64,000 nucleotides of DNA from Marinithermofilum abyssi (GTDB lineage Bacteria; Bacillota; Bacilli; Thermoactinomycetales; DSM-45169): NCBI RefSeq assembly GCF_014641195.1, contig NZ_BMHQ01000006.1:1-64000 (forward strand). The letters are read 5' to 3'. Under the pieces are notes generated by a model. It made no database searches. It was not told the origin of the DNA and saw only the letters and a list, made by a program, of their open reading frames with translations. The translations under genes and the position numbers were made by a program. Of this stretch, positions 8,649 to 16,123 are shown in pieces. Each line of letters opens with the position of its first letter. Position 1 is the stretch's first letter.

Positions 8649-8675
8649 ATGGTATGTAAGCATGTTTCTCCGGGT
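8649..8675 (-). promoter_or_regulatory. Candidate mother-cell (SigE/SigK) promoter for the ATP-grasp run
   Basis: On the minus strand CATACCATG resembles the SigK -10 consensus CATANNNTA and the SigE -10 CATACANT, with AC 17 bases upstream as expected for a SigK -35. It ends about 32 bp before the start at 8617. YheC/YheD genes are sporulation-expressed in B. subtilis, which fits. Confidence 0.4.
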
Positions 8676-8781
8676 GAATAAAAGGGGCTAAGTGGACAGC
8701 GGACGGGATTTCGGTTTCAATGATGAAAGAGGGTTGAATGAAACCTGAAGTGGGAAATACATCATGTCGGGAGGGACTCTT

Positions 8782-9123
8782 GTGAGCAATGTATATGATC
8801 AGGCTCATGCTTTGGCCCGGGCATTGCGGGAATCTGAAGAGCTGAAGGTTCTGGAACAAGCTTGGACTTCCATTTCCAAGGACCAAGCCAAACGGCAGTT
8901 GTTGGATCAATTCCGGCAGTTGCAAATGGAAGTACAGATGGCACAGATGTCTGGGCAGGCACCGTCCCAGGAAGCAGTGAAACAGTTGAATGGACTGTTG
9001 GAAAAAGTTCAGGCAGATCCCGGATTGAAGTCCTTTTTGGAAGTGGAGCAACGCCTGGGGACGATGATGAATGACTTAAATCGAATCATTTCGGAACCGC
9101 TGGAACGGATATATCGTTCCTGA
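8782..9123 (+). CDS. yheA: YlbF/YmcA (YheA) family protein
   Basis: A small, all-helical protein of 113 residues with the YlbF/YmcA-family pattern (DQAHALARALRESEEL near the start, a central Gln-rich helix, and FLEVEQRLGTMMNDLNRIISEPL near the end). Related proteins in B. subtilis act as adaptors affecting biofilm formation, competence, sporulation and RNase Y activity; YheA itself has no firm function. I chose GTG 8782 because GGGAGGG lies seven bases upstream; the ATG at 8764 would swallow that site. yheA next to yheC/yheD is the arrangement in B. subtilis, here divergent from the ATP-grasp run. Confidence 0.85.
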   Translation: MSNVYDQAHALARALRESEELKVLEQAWTSISKDQAKRQLLDQFRQLQMEVQMAQMSGQAPSQEAVKQLNGLLEKVQADPGLKSFLEVEQRLGTMMNDLNRIISEPLERIYRS

Positions 9124-9156
9124 TAATACAGAGAACAAGCGGCAAAGGAGGAAGCT

Positions 9157-9849
9157 TTGTTGAAAATCCTTTTCCATGGACACAGTTGTTTTGAAATTCG
9201 TCATGAGGGACATACCTTGTTGATTGATCCGTTTCTGACGGGAAACCCGGCAGCAAAGGTGAAGCCGGAGAAGTTGAAGCCCGACTTTATCCTGCTTACC
9301 CACGGTCACAACGATCATGTGGGGGATACGGTTGCGATCGCCAAAGCAAATGACGCGATGGTGATCGCTCCCTTTGAGCTCGCGACCTGGCTCGGCTGGC
9401 AAGGGGTCAATGTCCATCCGTTGCACATCGGGGGTGCGCATGAATTCCCCTTTGGCAAGGTGAAATTGACTCAGGCCTTCCACGGCTCCGGATACACCGT
9501 GGACGATAAACAACAGATTGTTTATCTGGGGATGCCGGCAGGCCTGCTGTTGACCCTGGGCGGAAAGCGAATCTACCATGCCGGTGATACCGGCCTTTTC
9601 TCCGATATGAAACTGATCGGAATGAAAGGGGGAGTCGACCTGGCGCTCCTTCCCATCGGCGACAACTTTACCATGGGTCCGGAAGATGCTTTGCTGGCTG
9701 CGGAGTGGGTCGGCGCCAAACGGGTGATCCCGATGCACTACAACACGTTCCCGTTGATTGAACAGGATGCTTCCGCTTTTGTAGCTGAGCTCGAGAAGAA
9801 AGGCATTCAGGGAGAGATCCTGCAACCCGGTCAAGGGACAGAGCTTTGA
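9157..9849 (+). CDS. ytkL: Metal-dependent hydrolase, UPF0173 / YtkL family
   Basis: A 230-residue metallo-beta-lactamase-fold protein. The metal ligands are visible: HSCFE near residue 9, [12 protein letters not shown] near 47, HAGDTG near 145 and MHYNTFP near 193. These match the UPF0173 (YtkL) family of L-ascorbate-6-phosphate lactonase-like hydrolases; the natural substrate is not known. Two adjacent TTG codons (9157 and 9160) follow AAAGGAGG and either could start translation. The gene is monocistronic, with a terminator about 95 bp downstream. Its position before ytoI follows the B. subtilis order. Confidence 0.88.
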   Translation: MLKILFHGHSCFEIRHEGHTLLIDPFLTGNPAAKVKPEKLKPDFILLTHGHNDHVGDTVAIAKANDAMVIAPFELATWLGWQGVNVHPLHIGGAHEFPFGKVKLTQAFHGSGYTVDDKQQIVYLGMPAGLLLTLGGKRIYHAGDTGLFSDMKLIGMKGGVDLALLPIGDNFTMGPEDALLAAEWVGAKRVIPMHYNTFPLIEQDASAFVAELEKKGIQGEILQPGQGTEL

Positions 9850-9941
9850 CAGATCGATAAGAAAATGTAAATGGGATGTAACCTCGCTGTAATATGGGAG
9901 ACCTAGCATAGAACTAGGATGAAAACCCCCTATTTTTTGAG

Positions 9942-9977
9942 ACGGTGGTGGAAGCGCCATCGTTTTTTTTTTTTTTT
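9942..9977 (+). terminator. Intrinsic terminator after ytkL
   Basis: Stem ACGGTGG/CCATCGT with an eight-base loop, followed by a run of 15 T. The long homopolymer is unusual and may vary in length. Confidence 0.75.
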
Positions 9978-10033
9978 GCATGTTTTCCCGACTCGTCCCG
10001 TAGATATGGGATGAGGGAAAGGGGGGTGGAACC

Positions 10034-10333
10034 TTGACCAAAAGCAAACACGCCATCGCTTTGGTACTGGCTTTGTCGATGCTGTTCTATGCCCTGCCGA
10101 AGCTGTCTGTATCCGGAGAGTGGTCGCCGTCTTCTCTGTTTGCCTGGCTGTGGCTGGCTTTTGCCTATTTGGTGATTGCAGCCAATTGGCGGGCGGTGCT
10201 TGAAGTGGACCGGGAGCAAAAAGTACAGCGGGAATACGCTCGCCGTCTTCGTTGGCTGGAGGTGCAAAAACAATCCCGGTACGGCAGTTGGAGAACGGGA
10301 GAACGCAGACGGATGTTTGGTGCAAGGCGTTGA
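10034..10333 (+). CDS. Small two-helix membrane protein, unknown function
   Basis: A 99-residue protein starting at TTG 10034 after a GGGGGGTGG ribosome site. Two hydrophobic segments (about residues 8-24 and 36-52) are followed by a strongly basic cytoplasmic tail rich in Arg and Lys (REYARRLRW, RTGERRRMFGARR). I do not recognise a family. It sits alone between ytkL and ytoI, with its own terminator directly after the stop, so it is likely an independent transcript. The tail could contact nucleic acid or acidic lipids, but nothing in the sequence proves this. Confidence 0.65.
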   Translation: MTKSKHAIALVLALSMLFYALPKLSVSGEWSPSSLFAWLWLAFAYLVIAANWRAVLEVDREQKVQREYARRLRWLEVQKQSRYGSWRTGERRRMFGARR

Positions 10334-10342
10334 TGAATGCTT

Positions 10343-10366
10343 GGAGGTTCAACCTCCTTTTTTTTG
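10343..10366 (+). terminator. Intrinsic terminator
   Basis: GGAGG-ttcaa-CCTCC stem with nine T downstream, directly after the small membrane protein gene. Confidence 0.75.
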
Positions 10367-10393
10367 TAAAAGAATCGCTTCCTTGTGTATAAT
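10364..10393 (+). promoter_or_regulatory. Putative SigA promoter of ytoI
   Basis: A perfect TATAAT at 10388-10393 preceded by TGTG (extended -10), with TTGTAA at 10364-10369 and an 18-bp spacer. The transcript would start about 40 bp before the GTG start. Confidence 0.55.
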
Positions 10394-10441
10394 GTGAGGG
10401 TAAACAGGGAGCCGATTCCATGCAGAAAGAAGTGAACACGT

Positions 10442-11755
10442 GTGGCCACAAAGCATGAACAAATTTTGCAATACATAGAAGGGTTGGATATCGGTCACAA
10501 GATTTCTGTGCGACAGATCGCCCGGGAATTGGGCGTGAGCGAAGGGACGGCATATCGCGCGATCAAGGATGCGGAATCCCAGGGATTGGTTTCCACTGTG
10601 GAACGGGTGGGAACCGTGCGGATCGAGAAAAAACATCGTTCCCAGATCGAACGCCTCACCTTTGCCGAAGTGGTCAATATCGTGGACGGCCATGTGTTGG
10701 GTGGGCGGAGCGGTTTGCATAAAACCCTGAACCGCTTCGTCATCGGCGCCATGAAGCTGGAAGCGATGATGCGATATGTGGAGCCGGGCAACCTCCTGAT
10801 CGTCGGCAACCGGGACAATGTCCACCGGATTTCCCTCGAGCGGGGGGCAGCCGTCTTGATCACCGGGGGATTTGATGCCACGGAAGAAGTTAAGGCGCTG
10901 GCGGATCAATTGGAACTGCCGGTGATCTCCTGTAGCTACGATACCTTTACGGTGGCTGCCATGATCAACCGTGCGATTTATGACCGATTGATCAAAAAGG
11001 AAATCCTGCTGGTGGAGGATATGCTGTCACCGGATCATCCCCCCGAGTATTTGCGGCTGGATGAACCGGTATCCCGCTTTCATCAGCTGGTGCAAGAGAC
11101 GGGTCACAGCCGTTATCCGGTTGTGGATGATGCCGGAAGGCTTCACGGGATCGTTACCGCCAAAGATGTGGTGGGTCATGATTCCGAGGAGATGATTGAA
11201 CGGGTGATGACGAAAAATCCCATCACCGTCACTCCAAAAACCTCCCTGGCTGCCGCTGCCCATGAAATGGTGTGGGAAGGGATCGAATTGTTACCGGTTG
11301 TCAACAGCCAGCATCACCTGATCGGTGTGATCAGCCGACAGGATGTGATCAAATCCCTCCAATACATGCAAAAGCAGCCCCAGGTGGGAGAAACCATTAA
11401 CGATCTCATTTTCCGGGGATTTGAAGAAGTGCGGGAGCGAAACGGGGGCATTGCTTTTCGGGGGACAGTAACCCCGCAGATGACGGATCCGTTGGGCACG
11501 CTGGGAACAGGGGTATTGACCGGATTGTTGACCGAGGCAGCCTATCGATTGTTGCGGCGGCATCACCGGGGCGATATGGTGGCCGATAATTTTACGGTCT
11601 ATATGTTGAAACCCGTTCAGTTGGAAAGCGAAATCGAAGTGGTTCCCCGGTTGATCGATATGGGACGCAAATTCGGAAAAGTGGACGTGGAAGTGTTTCA
11701 TAACGGACAAGTGGCAGCGAAAGCTCTTGTTACCGCTCAGATGATCGAACGGTGA
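10442..11755 (+). CDS. ytoI: CBS/DRTGG-domain transcriptional regulator YtoI
   Basis: A 437-residue four-domain protein. An N-terminal winged helix-turn-helix (residues ~5-60, RQIARELGVSEGTAYRAIKD) is followed by a DRTGG domain (~70-180), a pair of CBS domains (~190-305, with SRYPVVDDAGRLHGIVTAKD and LLPVVNSQHHLIGVISRQD) and a C-terminal hot-dog, thioesterase-like domain (~315-437). CBS pairs bind adenine nucleotides, and this is the YtoI architecture of B. subtilis, a predicted nucleotide- or acyl-sensing regulator whose regulon is not established. Start is GTG 10442. The gene is monocistronic with a strong terminator. Confidence 0.9.
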   Translation: MATKHEQILQYIEGLDIGHKISVRQIARELGVSEGTAYRAIKDAESQGLVSTVERVGTVRIEKKHRSQIERLTFAEVVNIVDGHVLGGRSGLHKTLNRFVIGAMKLEAMMRYVEPGNLLIVGNRDNVHRISLERGAAVLITGGFDATEEVKALADQLELPVISCSYDTFTVAAMINRAIYDRLIKKEILLVEDMLSPDHPPEYLRLDEPVSRFHQLVQETGHSRYPVVDDAGRLHGIVTAKDVVGHDSEEMIERVMTKNPITVTPKTSLAAAAHEMVWEGIELLPVVNSQHHLIGVISRQDVIKSLQYMQKQPQVGETINDLIFRGFEEVRERNGGIAFRGTVTPQMTDPLGTLGTGVLTGLLTEAAYRLLRRHHRGDMVADNFTVYMLKPVQLESEIEVVPRLIDMGRKFGKVDVEVFHNGQVAAKALVTAQMIER

Positions 11756-11784
11756 TATCGAATAATATGGTATAATGGACCATC

Positions 11785-11813
11785 GGGTTGGTGAAACTCA
11801 CCAACCCTTTTTT
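11785..11813 (+). terminator. Intrinsic terminator of ytoI
   Basis: Perfect nine-base stem GGGTTGGTG/CACCAACCC with a five-base loop, followed by six T. Confidence 0.9.
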
Positions 11814-11935
11814 GTTGAAGCGGTGAACAGGAGCGTTTAACAGGTTTTGCTTTGTGCAGGAAAAGGTATAGTTTTTGATGGACTCTTTTCACAAACACAT
11901 AGGTAAAGGAGCGATCTACCAGTGGGTGGTATTTT

Positions 11936-13141
11936 GTGAAAAAGATTGAAGTGAAAGGTTTAACGAAGGTTTTTGGACGCAACCCCCAAAAGGCGCTGGA
12001 ATTGCTGATTGAAGGAAAGACAAAAGAAGAAATTTTGCAGCAAACCGGAATGACCGTCGGGGTCAATCAAGCTTCTTTTTCTGTGAATGCCGGTGAAGTG
12101 TTTGTGATCATGGGATTGTCGGGCAGCGGCAAATCCACATTGGTTCGGCTCTTAAACCGGCTGATTGAGCCGACGGCAGGCTCTGTGCTGTTGGATGGGG
12201 AAGATATTACCCGGATGAATCGGCGGCAGTTGCGTACGATGCGGCGGACCAAAATGTCGATGGTGTTTCAGCGGTTTGCGCTCTTCCCCCATAAAAGTGT
12301 GCGGGAAAACGTGGAGTACGGTTTGGAGATTCAGGGCATCTCCAAAAAGGAACGACAGGAAAAAGCGCTGGAATCACTGGAACTGGTCGGTTTGAAGGAC
12401 TATGCGGACAGCCGGACCAATCAGTTGAGCGGCGGGATGCAACAACGGGTGGGTCTGGCTCGGGCCATGGCCAACGACCCCGATATTCTACTGATGGATG
12501 AGGCGTTCAGCGCGTTGGACCCTTTGATCCGGAAAGATATGCAGGATGAGTTGATCGATCTGCAGGCCAATCTGAACAAAACCATCGTTTTTATCACCCA
12601 TGATTTGGATGAAGCTTTGCGGATCGGTGACCGGATTGCATTGATGAAAGACGGCGTCATTGTGCAAGTGGGTACTCCCGAGGAGATCTTGACCAATCCG
12701 GCCAACAGTTATGTGGAGCGTTTTGTTGAAGATGTCAACTTAACCAAGGTATTGACAGCGGAAGCGGTAATGAAGCGTTCGGAAGTCATCATCTGGGATA
12801 AAGAAGGTCCCCGGGTTGCCTTGCAGCGAATGAAGGAAAAAGGGTTGTCCAGTGTCATGGTCGTGGACCGGGAGCGGAATTTTGTGGGTATCCTGACGGC
12901 AGAAGAAGCCCGTAAGGTGAAAGAGAAAGAAAAGTCGCTGGAGGATGCCGTGATCAAAGATGTTGTGACGGTACAACTGGATACCCCGGTCAGCGAATTA
13001 CTTCCGTTGATGGCGGAAAAGCAGTTTGCCCACCCGGCGGTTGTCGTTGATGAAAACAACAAATTGCGTGGTGTGGTTGTGAAGGGTTCCGTTTTCGCCG
13101 CGCTGGCTGGAAATGGAGTGAATGCTCATGAAACTTCCTAA
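11936..13141 (+). CDS. opuAA: Glycine betaine ABC transporter ATP-binding protein (OpuAA/ProV type)
   Basis: A 401-residue ATPase of the quaternary-amine importer type. Residues ~1-40 form the family's N-terminal extension. Walker A is GLSGSGKST near residue 62, the signature motif LSGGMQQR near 163, and Walker B ILLMDEAFSALD near 183. Two CBS domains fill residues ~280-395, which in OpuA-type transporters sense ionic strength and nucleotides. It would import compatible solutes for osmoprotection. The next gene, the permease, overlaps its 3' end by 20 bp. No start-proximal ribosome site is strong; the GTG at 11936 is preceded by GGGTGG. No substrate-binding protein gene follows. Confidence 0.9.
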   Translation: MKKIEVKGLTKVFGRNPQKALELLIEGKTKEEILQQTGMTVGVNQASFSVNAGEVFVIMGLSGSGKSTLVRLLNRLIEPTAGSVLLDGEDITRMNRRQLRTMRRTKMSMVFQRFALFPHKSVRENVEYGLEIQGISKKERQEKALESLELVGLKDYADSRTNQLSGGMQQRVGLARAMANDPDILLMDEAFSALDPLIRKDMQDELIDLQANLNKTIVFITHDLDEALRIGDRIALMKDGVIVQVGTPEEILTNPANSYVERFVEDVNLTKVLTAEAVMKRSEVIIWDKEGPRVALQRMKEKGLSSVMVVDRERNFVGILTAEEARKVKEKEKSLEDAVIKDVVTVQLDTPVSELLPLMAEKQFAHPAVVVDENNKLRGVVVKGSVFAALAGNGVNAHETS

Positions 13142-13967
13142 ACTTCCCCTTGACAAGTGGGTCGATCACGGAGTTGCTTGGCTGCAGAACCACTTGAAGC
13201 CGTTGTTTCAAGGAGTTACTGCTGTCGTTCAACCTACTGTGGACTTTTTTCAGCACTTAATTCAATGGGGCTCTCCTGTCATTATCGCCGTGCTGTTCAG
13301 TTTGATCGCCTTTTTTGCCAGCAACTTTCGAGTAGCCTTTTTTACGTTGTTCGGGTTATTGTTGATCGATAATCTCGGCTACTGGGAAGAAAGCGCCGAG
13401 ACGATCTCTTTGGTGTTGACGGCTGCCATTATTTCGGTGGTAGTGGGTGTTCCGCTGGGGATTTTGGCTGCCCGCAGCAAGGGTGTTCAGAATGTGTTAA
13501 ATCCGATACTGGACTTTATGCAAACGATGCCGGCGTTCGTCTATCTGATTCCCGCCGTCTTTTTCTTCACTCTGGGGGCGGTTCCAGGGGTGATTGCTTC
13601 CGTGGTATTCGCGATGCCTCCGACTATCCGTTTAACCAATCTGGGCATCCGACAGGTGGCGCCGGATCTGATCGAAGCGGCGGAAGCCTTTGGATCTACC
13701 TCCGCGCAAAAGTTGTTCAAAGTACAGTTACCCTTGGCGAAGCCCACGATTATGGCGGGGGTGAACCAGACTATCATGCTTTCGCTGTCCATGGTGGTGA
13801 TCGCTTCCATGATCGGGGCCGGCGGATTGGGTGCGGTCGTTTTGCAAGCGATCAGCCGACTGGAAGTAGGAAAAGGGTTTGAAGGCGGCTTATCCATTGT
13901 GATCATCGCTATTGTTTTGGATCGCATCACGCAAGGGCTGGGAACAACGAAACAGAAAGCGGTCTGA
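13122..13967 (+). CDS. opuAB: Glycine betaine ABC transporter permease (OpuAB/ProW type)
   Basis: A 281-residue membrane permease with about six transmembrane segments and the EAA loop typical of this family (LIEAAEAFGSTSAQKLFKVQLPLAKP near residue 185). Similar proteins form a homodimer with the OpuAA ATPase. ATG 13122 and ATG 13128 are both possible starts; the first lies four bases after GGAG. The C-terminus has no fused periplasmic-type binding domain, unlike two-gene OpuA systems in some Gram-positives. A strong terminator follows within 15 bp, so the transporter transcript ends here. Confidence 0.9.
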   Translation: MLMKLPKLPLDKWVDHGVAWLQNHLKPLFQGVTAVVQPTVDFFQHLIQWGSPVIIAVLFSLIAFFASNFRVAFFTLFGLLLIDNLGYWEESAETISLVLTAAIISVVVGVPLGILAARSKGVQNVLNPILDFMQTMPAFVYLIPAVFFFTLGAVPGVIASVVFAMPPTIRLTNLGIRQVAPDLIEAAEAFGSTSAQKLFKVQLPLAKPTIMAGVNQTIMLSLSMVVIASMIGAGGLGAVVLQAISRLEVGKGFEGGLSIVIIAIVLDRITQGLGTTKQKAV

Positions 13968-13979
13968 ACGACCCCGAAC

Positions 13980-14011
13980 AAAACCCGCACCTCGATAGGT
14001 GCGGGTTTTTT
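13980..14011 (+). terminator. Intrinsic terminator of the opuA transcript
   Basis: Perfect stem ACCCGCACCT/AGGTGCGGGT with tetraloop CGAT, followed by T residues. It probably also serves the convergent ytpI-like gene. Confidence 0.9.
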
Positions 14012-14015
14012 AGAC

Positions 14016-14288
14016 TTAGCCGCTGACACTTTTCTTTTTATGTATGCCGATGGCAATTATGCTGACGGTGAGCAAGGCGTAGAGTCCCACTTTTAAATAG
14101 TTCCCTTCAACCAATAAGTTGTAAGTAGTCATAACGGCGAAACAACCGCCGATTGCATATTGGATTTTGGCATGAACGAGTACCTTGTCGTCGCCTTCAC
14201 TTTTTCGGTAGGCAAACCAGAGTTGAATCGTCCAGATCAACAGGCCCAGCATGGCAGCGACACAGAGGAGTACGACAAGCGCTGTCAA
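14016..14288 (-). CDS. ytpI: YtpI-family small membrane protein, copy 1
   Basis: A protein of about 90 residues with three hydrophobic helices and a short charged loop (RKSEGDDKVLVHAKIQ near residue 30), matching the YtpI family found next to nrnA/ytrI in Bacillales. Function unknown. I chose TTG 14288 because GAAGGTGA lies just upstream; a TTG at 14315 would add nine residues. A second, related gene lies upstream on the same strand, separated by a 17-base G tract (as read on the minus strand). Confidence 0.7.
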   Translation of the reverse strand: MTALVVLLCVAAMLGLLIWTIQLWFAYRKSEGDDKVLVHAKIQYAIGGCFAVMTTYNLLVEGNYLKVGLYALLTVSIIAIGIHKKKSVSG

Positions 14289-14328
14289 GTCTTCACCTTC
14301 TTTCCAATATTTCAAACGGTCAATAACG

Positions 14329-14345
14329 CCCCCCCCCCCCCCCCC
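14329..14345. repeat. Homopolymer tract of 17 C (17 G on the minus strand)
   Basis: Uninterrupted C run between two YtpI-like genes, in the leader of the downstream one. On the minus strand CCCCCC at about 14361 can pair with part of it. Such runs slip during replication and are also error-prone in sequencing. Confidence 0.9.
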
Positions 14346-14378
14346 GCCGAAACGACAGGGGGGTTGTTTCTGATTCGG

Positions 14379-14726
14379 TTACGACGGGTTGCTTTCAGAT
14401 GATGCAATTCTACGGTACTGCCGCATACCGTGAACCAGGTTGTACAAACCGACGGCTGCGATGGCCGACAGGAGAACCATCCGCAGACCGGCAGTCGGGA
14501 GAGCAAAGGCCTGCAAACCGGCCATGGCGATAAACATACTTCCCATGGCCATGTTCATTTTCGCACGGTTTCTGGGGCGGTCATTTCCTTCCGCCTTGCG
14601 TGAGCGCAGACTGTATACGAAGGTTAGCACCGCTGTCACCAGAATGATCAGGGTGAGGGATATCCACAAAAGTTTCATGCTATCGACGCGGTTGTCGGGC
14701 AATGTTGACGATTGCTCGTTCCGCAC
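14379..14726 (-). CDS. YtpI-family small membrane protein, copy 2
   Basis: A protein of about 95-116 residues with three hydrophobic segments and the loop RSRKAEGNDRPRNRAKMNMAMG, closely parallel to copy 1, so the two are paralogs. The start is unsure: GTG 14726 follows AAAGGAGG by only three bases, while ATG 14678 begins right at the first helix but lacks a ribosome site. A terminator hairpin separates it from the 15.0 kb gene upstream. Function unknown; the family lies next to sporulation genes ytrHI, as here. Confidence 0.65.
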   Translation of the reverse strand: MRNEQSSTLPDNRVDSMKLLWISLTLIILVTAVLTFVYSLRSRKAEGNDRPRNRAKMNMAMGSMFIAMAGLQAFALPTAGLRMVLLSAIAAVGLYNLVHGMRQYRRIASSESNPS

Positions 14727-14757
14727 TTGCCTCCTTTGCACAAGGTCCGGCTATGTA

Positions 14758-14786
14758 GAAAGGCACCGCCATGATCACGCGGTGCC
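14758..14786 (-). terminator. Intrinsic terminator of the ytrH-ytrI transcript
   Basis: On the minus strand GGCACCGC/GCGGTGCC with a nine-base loop followed by TTTCT. It closes the ytrH-ytrI-14.8 kb operon. Confidence 0.7.
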
Positions 14787-14801
14787 ATGGAAAAGAAGGG
14801 C

Positions 14802-15038
14802 TTATTGCAAGGGCTCCTCCATGGAATCCGGGGGGCATTGGGAGGGAGTGATCATGTCGCGCCCCTTCGGGATAAACCAAGTGCCGACGGAGGTGCGGTC
14901 GATGTGGACTTGAAGGTCCAACCCGTCCAGTTCCTTTTCGATCAACTCGGCGACTTCTTCCGTTTCCGCAAAGGCAGAGTAACCACGCTTCAACTTTTCC
15001 AGCTTTGCTCGAGCCAGCTTTTTGCGGCTGATGATCAA
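14802..15038 (-). CDS. Conserved-looking small protein of unknown function
   Basis: A soluble protein of about 78 residues, basic at the N-terminus (ISRKKLARAKLEKLKRGYS), acidic in the middle (ETEEVAELIEKELDGLD) and ending with a beta-like segment. TTG 15038 is the likely start, seven bases after AAAGGGGGG; ATG 15044 is only one base from that site. It is 14 bp downstream of ytrI on the same strand, so it is probably co-expressed in the mother cell during sporulation. I do not recognise a family. Confidence 0.6.
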   Translation of the reverse strand: MIISRKKLARAKLEKLKRGYSAFAETEEVAELIEKELDGLDLQVHIDRTSVGTWFIPKGRDMITPSQCPPDSMEEPLQ

Positions 15039-15057
15039 TGCCATTCCCCCCTTTACT

Positions 15058-15621
15058 TCATCTAGTATAATAATACAATGAAACGAGGGGAATTGCGAAT
15101 CTCTTTCGACCGACAGTCACACCTTTTTCAGAAATTTCGCGTGCTTTTACCCATATTTTCAGGGTATTGTCGATAAAGGCCAAATATTTCAGCTCGATTT
15201 TCAGCTCCACCGGCCGGTTTTGCTCCGACAGTCGGATCGTACGTTCTTTGAACAACGTATCCAGCACGTCCGGATTGTTGCTGACCCATTCCACCGATTT
15301 ACCCCGAAAGGGCTCTACGATTTCCTCCACTTTTTCTTTAATCAACTCCTGACCGAACTTTTCACTGCTCTCCACTTCCACCGCAATCTTCTGGATTTTG
15401 CTCGATGTTTCTCTGCGATGGGCATCCTGTTCTGCATATTTGTTCAATTCCTGTTGCAACAGCTGAATTTCTTTGAGCTTCTGGTTATTGGCGTAATAGA
15501 TCGCATCCCGTTCCAGATACAGCCCGTCCAAGGTTTGGCCGTATAAAAGGGTCATCCACACCGCTCCACACAAGATTCCCAAAATAAAGGAAACCAATAG
15601 ACGAAGCCGGGAGCCGTTCAT
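15058..15621 (-). CDS. ytrI: Sporulation membrane protein YtrI
   Basis: A protein of about 187 residues: one N-terminal transmembrane helix (LRLLVSFILGILCGAVWMTLL), then a helical, charged extracytoplasmic stretch and a beta-rich C-terminus (ELKIELKYLAFIDNTLKIWVKA). This is the YtrI pattern; in B. subtilis ytrH-ytrI are SigE-controlled and needed for efficient sporulation. Start chosen at ATG 15621, nine bases after GGGAGG; upstream ATGs at 15630 and 15627 also read in frame. The gene overlaps the 3' end of ytrH at its longest start, so the two are coupled. Confidence 0.85.
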   Translation of the reverse strand: MNGSRLRLLVSFILGILCGAVWMTLLYGQTLDGLYLERDAIYYANNQKLKEIQLLQQELNKYAEQDAHRRETSSKIQKIAVEVESSEKFGQELIKEKVEEIVEPFRGKSVEWVSNNPDVLDTLFKERTIRLSEQNRPVELKIELKYLAFIDNTLKIWVKAREISEKGVTVGRKRFAIPLVSLYYYTR

Positions 15622-15626
15622 TCGCA

Positions 15627-15959
15627 TCATCCTCCCAGGTCTCCCTGAATCAGCCAGCGAATGAGCAGGGTGCCGAAATGGGCGCCGGAAAAGGCACTCA
15701 AAATAAAGATCAGCTGTTGAAACACCTGGCTCAGCTCCCCGCCCAGGATATGGACCTCAAAGGTGCGAATCGTATCAAAGGTTCCTCCCAATGCGGCAAC
15801 CAAAGCCCAGATTTTCAGCTGTTCACTTAGATTCAACATCGCGTCCATGGGCGGCTTGTTTCCAAAAAAAGCCCCTATTCCTCCTAAAAAAGATCCGCCC
15901 AGGACGACTCCCAGGGCAATGCAATAGTTCAGGATGGTGGTGGACCAGAAGTCGCCCAT
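15627..15959 (-). CDS. ytrH: Sporulation protein YtrH
   Basis: A 110-residue integral membrane protein with three hydrophobic segments, beginning MGDFWSTTILNYCIALG. The glycine-rich first helix (GVVLGGSFLGGIGAFFG) and the region WALVAALGGTFDTIRTFE match YtrH. ATG 15959 is preceded by GGAAGGCGGGAAAGT, a good ribosome site; a longer reading frame upstream has no such site. It is the first gene of the ytrH-ytrI unit and divergent from dnaE, as in B. subtilis, although the nrnA gene normally found nearby is absent. Confidence 0.88.
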   Translation of the reverse strand: MGDFWSTTILNYCIALGVVLGGSFLGGIGAFFGNKPPMDAMLNLSEQLKIWALVAALGGTFDTIRTFEVHILGGELSQVFQQLIFILSAFSGAHFGTLLIRWLIQGDLGG

Positions 15960-16000
15960 ACTTTCCCGCCTTCCTTCCGTATACCCAATCGTTACTATAC

Positions 16001-16028
16001 ACTCTATGATGGACAGGATGGAATTATG
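16001..16028 (-). promoter_or_regulatory. Putative SigE promoter of ytrH
   Basis: Minus strand: CATAATT as -35, a 13-bp spacer, and CATAGAGT as -10, compared with the SigE -10 CATACANT. ytrH is known as a SigE gene in B. subtilis, so the location is expected. Confidence 0.5.
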
Positions 16029-16055
16029 TGGACAGGGAGTAAATGGGGGAAAATG

Positions 16056-16084
16056 TGTTCGCATGGGGTCCGATTCGTTATAAT
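16056..16084 (+). promoter_or_regulatory. Putative SigA promoter of dnaE
   Basis: Perfect TATAAT at 16079-16084 with only a weak -35 (TGTTCG at 16056-16061, 17-bp spacer). It lies 40 bp before the start and is back-to-back with the ytrH promoter. Confidence 0.45.
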
Positions 16085-16123
16085 AGGAAAAAAGAGTGAT
16101 ACAGGCACCGGAAGGTGACAAAC

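Noticed and set aside
9930-10553. Minus-strand open frame of about 207 codons
   Set aside because: It covers the ytkL terminator, a plus-strand gene and the ytoI promoter and has no start signals.
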